Source: Pogonophryne albipinna
Taxonomy: Eukaryota; Chordata; Actinopteri; Perciformes; Artedidraconidae
Reading direction: 5' to 3'
DNA: 64,000 nt
Assembly: GCA_028583405.1 (NCBI GenBank)
Contig: JAPTMU010000030.1
Coordinates: forward strand, 530,001 to 594,000
The notes beneath the pieces are model-generated. The model saw nothing but the letters and a program-made list of their open reading frames with translations. It searched no databases and was not told where the DNA came from. Below, in pieces: positions 60,606 through 64,000 of this stretch. Made by a program: the position numbers and the translations under genes. Positions within the stretch are counted from its first letter, which is position 1. Every line of letters begins with the position of its first letter.

Positions 60606-62239
60606 GGTTCGTGAATCGCTGATTTCTAACAGATTTTGTGTGCATTAAAATCCCAAAATGTTTCTAAGTGCAGAGAGGAAGCCACATGGGACCACGTGAG
60701 CTCCGAGGGGAATATGTGTACGGTAAAGTTATTATTAATTAATTCTGCAGGAACTGTGTATTTCAATGAATTATGCACCTCTGAATCAATTCTCTCAATG
60801 AGTAAGAGGAGCTTGCTTTGAGTATGTTATTCAAAAGCATGTTCAACCCATCGAGAGATAAAGTGCTAAAGCTGCTGAATGCACAGGAGGATTCCATTAA
60901 ATTACAAGCTCCTTAATTATTCTCATATGAGAGGACACATCCACATACCTCTCCATGCTTCCACCTGCTACATTGCACAGCTTTAAAGCCTCGGGGAAAT
61001 TGCACATCAAATGAGTGTATAACCGTGCCAGAATGAAGAGCTGTGCACAAAGAGAGTGTCTGCAGGTGAAATCACAAGGTTACTAGTATTTTTACACAAA
61101 GACAGAAAGGAATCGAGTTGTCAAAGTAATTGTCAAAGTACAAAGTGTACTTTCCACCTGCAGCAGGCAGCCTTCAGTGATTCTGCTTTGTTTTTAGCCG
61201 GATGATCGTATAGAAAGTGGCAAAAAGAAAGCATGCAGAGGAAGCAGAAACTAATCAAAATCGTCTAGTATGAATTGCAAATGACTATTCTTTGAGCAGA
61301 TTTAATTTGCAGCAATGAGAACTTAATTTAAAATGCAAAAACATTCATCGTAGTTTCCATCAGTGCCATTCTTGCAAAGGAGGATTTATTTACGGACTTG
61401 CTAATTCCTTAATTATAATGAAATGTGTGTGGAAATACTTCCCTGCTGCAGCTCGGCAAACAATATGTTTCTCTGTCATAACCTTATTAATCCTGCTTGT
61501 ATTAAAAAGTGAACGACCTTATCATTGTTAATGAGATGTTAATCACCCTGTGCGCCTGTTTAATTCCTCACAGTTAACTAAAATACCCACAAGGCTCTGC
61601 AGCAGATATGCAGTGAACCGTCTGACACTCAAGTCTCAGGACAGAGAATGACCTGAGCTGACACTCAGCATAAAGAAACGCTCTGAAATGCATCCAGTTG
61701 TTATGCTTTGACGTCAGAGAGCATGATTCCTGTCTGTCAGGGTGTCTCTTCACTCCTCTCTCATGCGTCTTTCTCAAAGTGAGTGACAGCCCCTGTTTAA
61801 GGGAGGGTACGGGGGATGTTTGATTGCCTGTTTCCTACACAACGGTTGTCAAATTTCACGGCTATTAGGCTTGTTAATAGGCGCTGGGAGAAGAGGGAGC
61901 AGAGAGTGCTTGGCTGGACCCTTTGATTATAGAGGGCATGGTTTGTGATGCTGAGGGACAGTGTCACATGTCACATAAATACAGCGCTGACAGGGACATA
62001 ACTCGTACAGTGATTACCTTTCGATGAGATTGATAACGTGCAGATCACTTTGACCGATCACACTGGGTGTACTGTGTGTGTTAACAGTTTTTCAACACAA
62101 CATCCTTCGAGTTTTGAGGAGGTTCTGATTGATTGATTAATGCAGCCAAAAGTCCAGCAAGAATATCATCCTTTTCATTAGATCCTGCTTTTTAAGTCAA
62201 ACTCAATCATACCGCTTTTCTACTGAAAAAGGGCTGCTC

Positions 62240-62275
<36 letters not shown>

Positions 62276-63185
62276 GATTGGCAGATTTGTTGCCAATGTG
62301 GTTCATTCACTGTCTGATTATCACACAACCCCTGATGTATATATCCCCAAAAGTGAATGTTTTTTTAGTTTAAAGTTTCTCTGGTATTACATGCCATCAA
62401 AGCTAATCTGACCACTTGTTGCATAATATTGTGGCATAAACTATTTTCTACTGGCATATTTTACTGGGCTATTTTTCAATATGATCTTACTTATGATAGT
62501 TTGACATGGCTATAATAAAAAAACAAGAGAAAGTTATACCGCTGCTTCCAAAACGATGATAATAGCAAATGGGTGGTCATTGAATTAGGGTATAAACCCA
62601 CATGTATGCCTGGTTAGTGTTGCCTGGATTTATATAAGTGTGTTTGTATATTATTGTGTAGTAACGTTCGAGTCAATTTGCAACACAAAAAACTGGTTTG
62701 AAATCGAGCACTGGCTCCGAACTGGCGCTGGAAACCTTTTAGTGGAAAAGGGTATCAGAGACAATTGTTTCAACAAATGATATGCACTCATTATGGACAC
62801 TTACACTCAGAGGCCTGGGGAAAAGAAAAGTCACCCAGATCGCTATATTACTGTGCCACAAGGACTAGAATTATTACATGGTATTATATTCAAGATTGTG
62901 GGTAATCTGGTTCAAGAAACTGTGATTTATCAACAATCCATGAAAGATTGTTAGAAGCACGAACAGCTAAAGCACGAGTTTTATTTATTTCTAAGTATGA
63001 AATTATAATTAATGATTACCATCTTATGAGGGTGTTAAATCAGGCACGTCTAAATATGCTTTCCAAAACACGAGGCATGAAATCATGATTGCCCCCAGTG
63101 ATGCTGCTGTAAAATTATTCTTCTGTGAATCAGTTATCATAATTTTAGACAAACACTTCATAAGTTTGTAGTTGATTCATGTTAT
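60606..63185. other. Non-coding stretch, possible conserved elements
   Basis: Non-repetitive AT-rich segments at about 60885-60960, 61250-61450 and 61480-61560 with TAATTA and TTAATT motifs. No gene. An (AAC)n tract lies at 62240-62275. Confidence 0.35.
62240..62275. repeat. (CAA)n microsatellite
   Basis: About 12 CAA repeats. Confidence 0.95.
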
Positions 63186-63188
63186 TAA

Positions 63189-64000
63189 AGGGGCCCTACT
63201 ATGCTCATAATCAGGTGTATATCAGTATGTAGTGTCTCTACTTTAAAGAGTCCTCTCCTGCTGATGTTCAGGTGTATATCAGTATGTAGTGTCTCTACTT
63301 TAAAGAGTCCTCTCCTGCTGATGTTCAGGTGTATATCAGTATGTAGTGTCTCTACTTTAAAGAGTCCTCTCCTGCTGATGTTCAGGTGTATATCAGTATG
63401 TAGTGTCTCTACTTTAAAGAGTCCTCTCCTGCTGATGTTCAGGTGTATATCAATATGTAGTGTCTCTACTTTAAAGAGTCCTCTCCTGCTGATGTTCAGG
63501 TGTATATCAGTATGTAGTGTCTCTACTTTAAAGAGTCCTCTCCTGCTGATGTTCAGGTGTATATCAGTATGTAGTGTCTCTACTTTAAAGAGTTCTCTCC
63601 TGCTGATGTTCAGGTGTATATCAATATGTAGTGTCTCTACTTTAAAGAGTCCTCTCCTGCTGATGTTCAGGTGTATATCAGTATGTAGTGTCTCTACTTT
63701 AAAGAGTCCTCTCCTGCTGATGTTCAGGTGTATATCAGTATGTAGTGTCTCTACTTTAAAGAGTCCTCTCCTGCTGATGTTCAGGTGTATATAAGTATGT
63801 AGTGTCTCTACTTTAAAGAGTCCTCTCCTGCTGATGTGCAGGTGTATATCAGTATGTAGTGTCTCTACTTTAAAGAGTTCTCTCCTGCTGATGTTCAGGT
63901 GTATATCAATATGTAGTGTCTCTACTTTAAAGAGTCCTCTCCTGCTGATGTTCAGGTGTATATCAGTATGTAGTGTCTCTACTTTAAAGAGTCCTCTCCT
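63189..64000 (-). mobile_element. TTAA-type MITE, inverted, running off the window
   Basis: TTAA at 63185-63188 followed by AGGGGCCCTACTATGCTCAT and AATCAGGTGTATATCAGTAT. This is the family terminus joined directly to the first reversed 57-bp unit. The other end lies outside the window. Confidence 0.75.
63211..64000 (-). repeat. 57-bp minisatellite array F, inverted, at least 14 units
   Basis: The unit is the reverse complement of arrays A-E (TCAGGTGTATATCAGTATGT, then AGTGTCTCTACTTTAAAGAG). A variant ATCAATATG recurs at about 4-unit spacing (63450, 63622, 63907). Confidence 0.97.

Overview
The window is nuclear DNA of a vertebrate, almost certainly a teleost fish. The genes are split by GT-AG introns, long CA/TG microsatellites are abundant, and many interspersed repeats look like familiar teleost families (hAT-like and TTAA-flanked miniature elements, L2-like and RTE-like LINE pieces, a tRNA-derived SINE). 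No bacterial operon, CRISPR array, rRNA or tRNA gene was seen. All calls come from reading the sequence, with no database search.

Genes: the only convincing protein-coding loci are two 7-exon genes in tandem on the + strand, 15264-25832 (311 codons) and 26706-36883 (326 codons). Intron phases match (1,2,2,0,2,1), and exons 2-5 have identical lengths (145, 114, 145 and 149 nt). The proteins are clearly but distantly similar and look like roughly 8-pass membrane proteins. The first carries a TPITPAQW-type motif resembling tryptophan-rich (TspO-like) membrane proteins; the second has lost it. I do not recognise a gene symbol.

Repeats: a 57-bp minisatellite occurs at six places (9.2-12.3, 18.3-19.2, 32.9-34.8, 37.2-39.1, 47.5-48.9 and 63.2-64.0 kb, the last inverted), about 10 kb in all. 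Its unit looks like the terminal segment of a TTAA-flanked miniature transposon found around several of the arrays. Both genes carry this array in intron 4. A 37-bp minisatellite lies inside two related hAT-like elements, one in gene 1 intron 5 and one in gene 2 intron 1, each with its own target-site duplication. Other arrays have units of 72, 38/37 and 39 bp.

Layout: 1-15.2 kb is non-coding with old repeats, one hAT element and the largest 57-bp array. 15.3-36.9 kb is the gene pair, its introns crowded with transposons. 36.9-39.2 kb is a miniature transposon swollen by the satellite. 39.2-54 kb is mostly non-coding with scattered elements. 54.1-58.0 kb is a 72-bp satellite split by a 2.85-kb transposon with 298-bp inverted repeats that contain four palindromes. 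58-64 kb is non-coding with LINE and hAT-like remnants and the start of an inverted 57-bp array.
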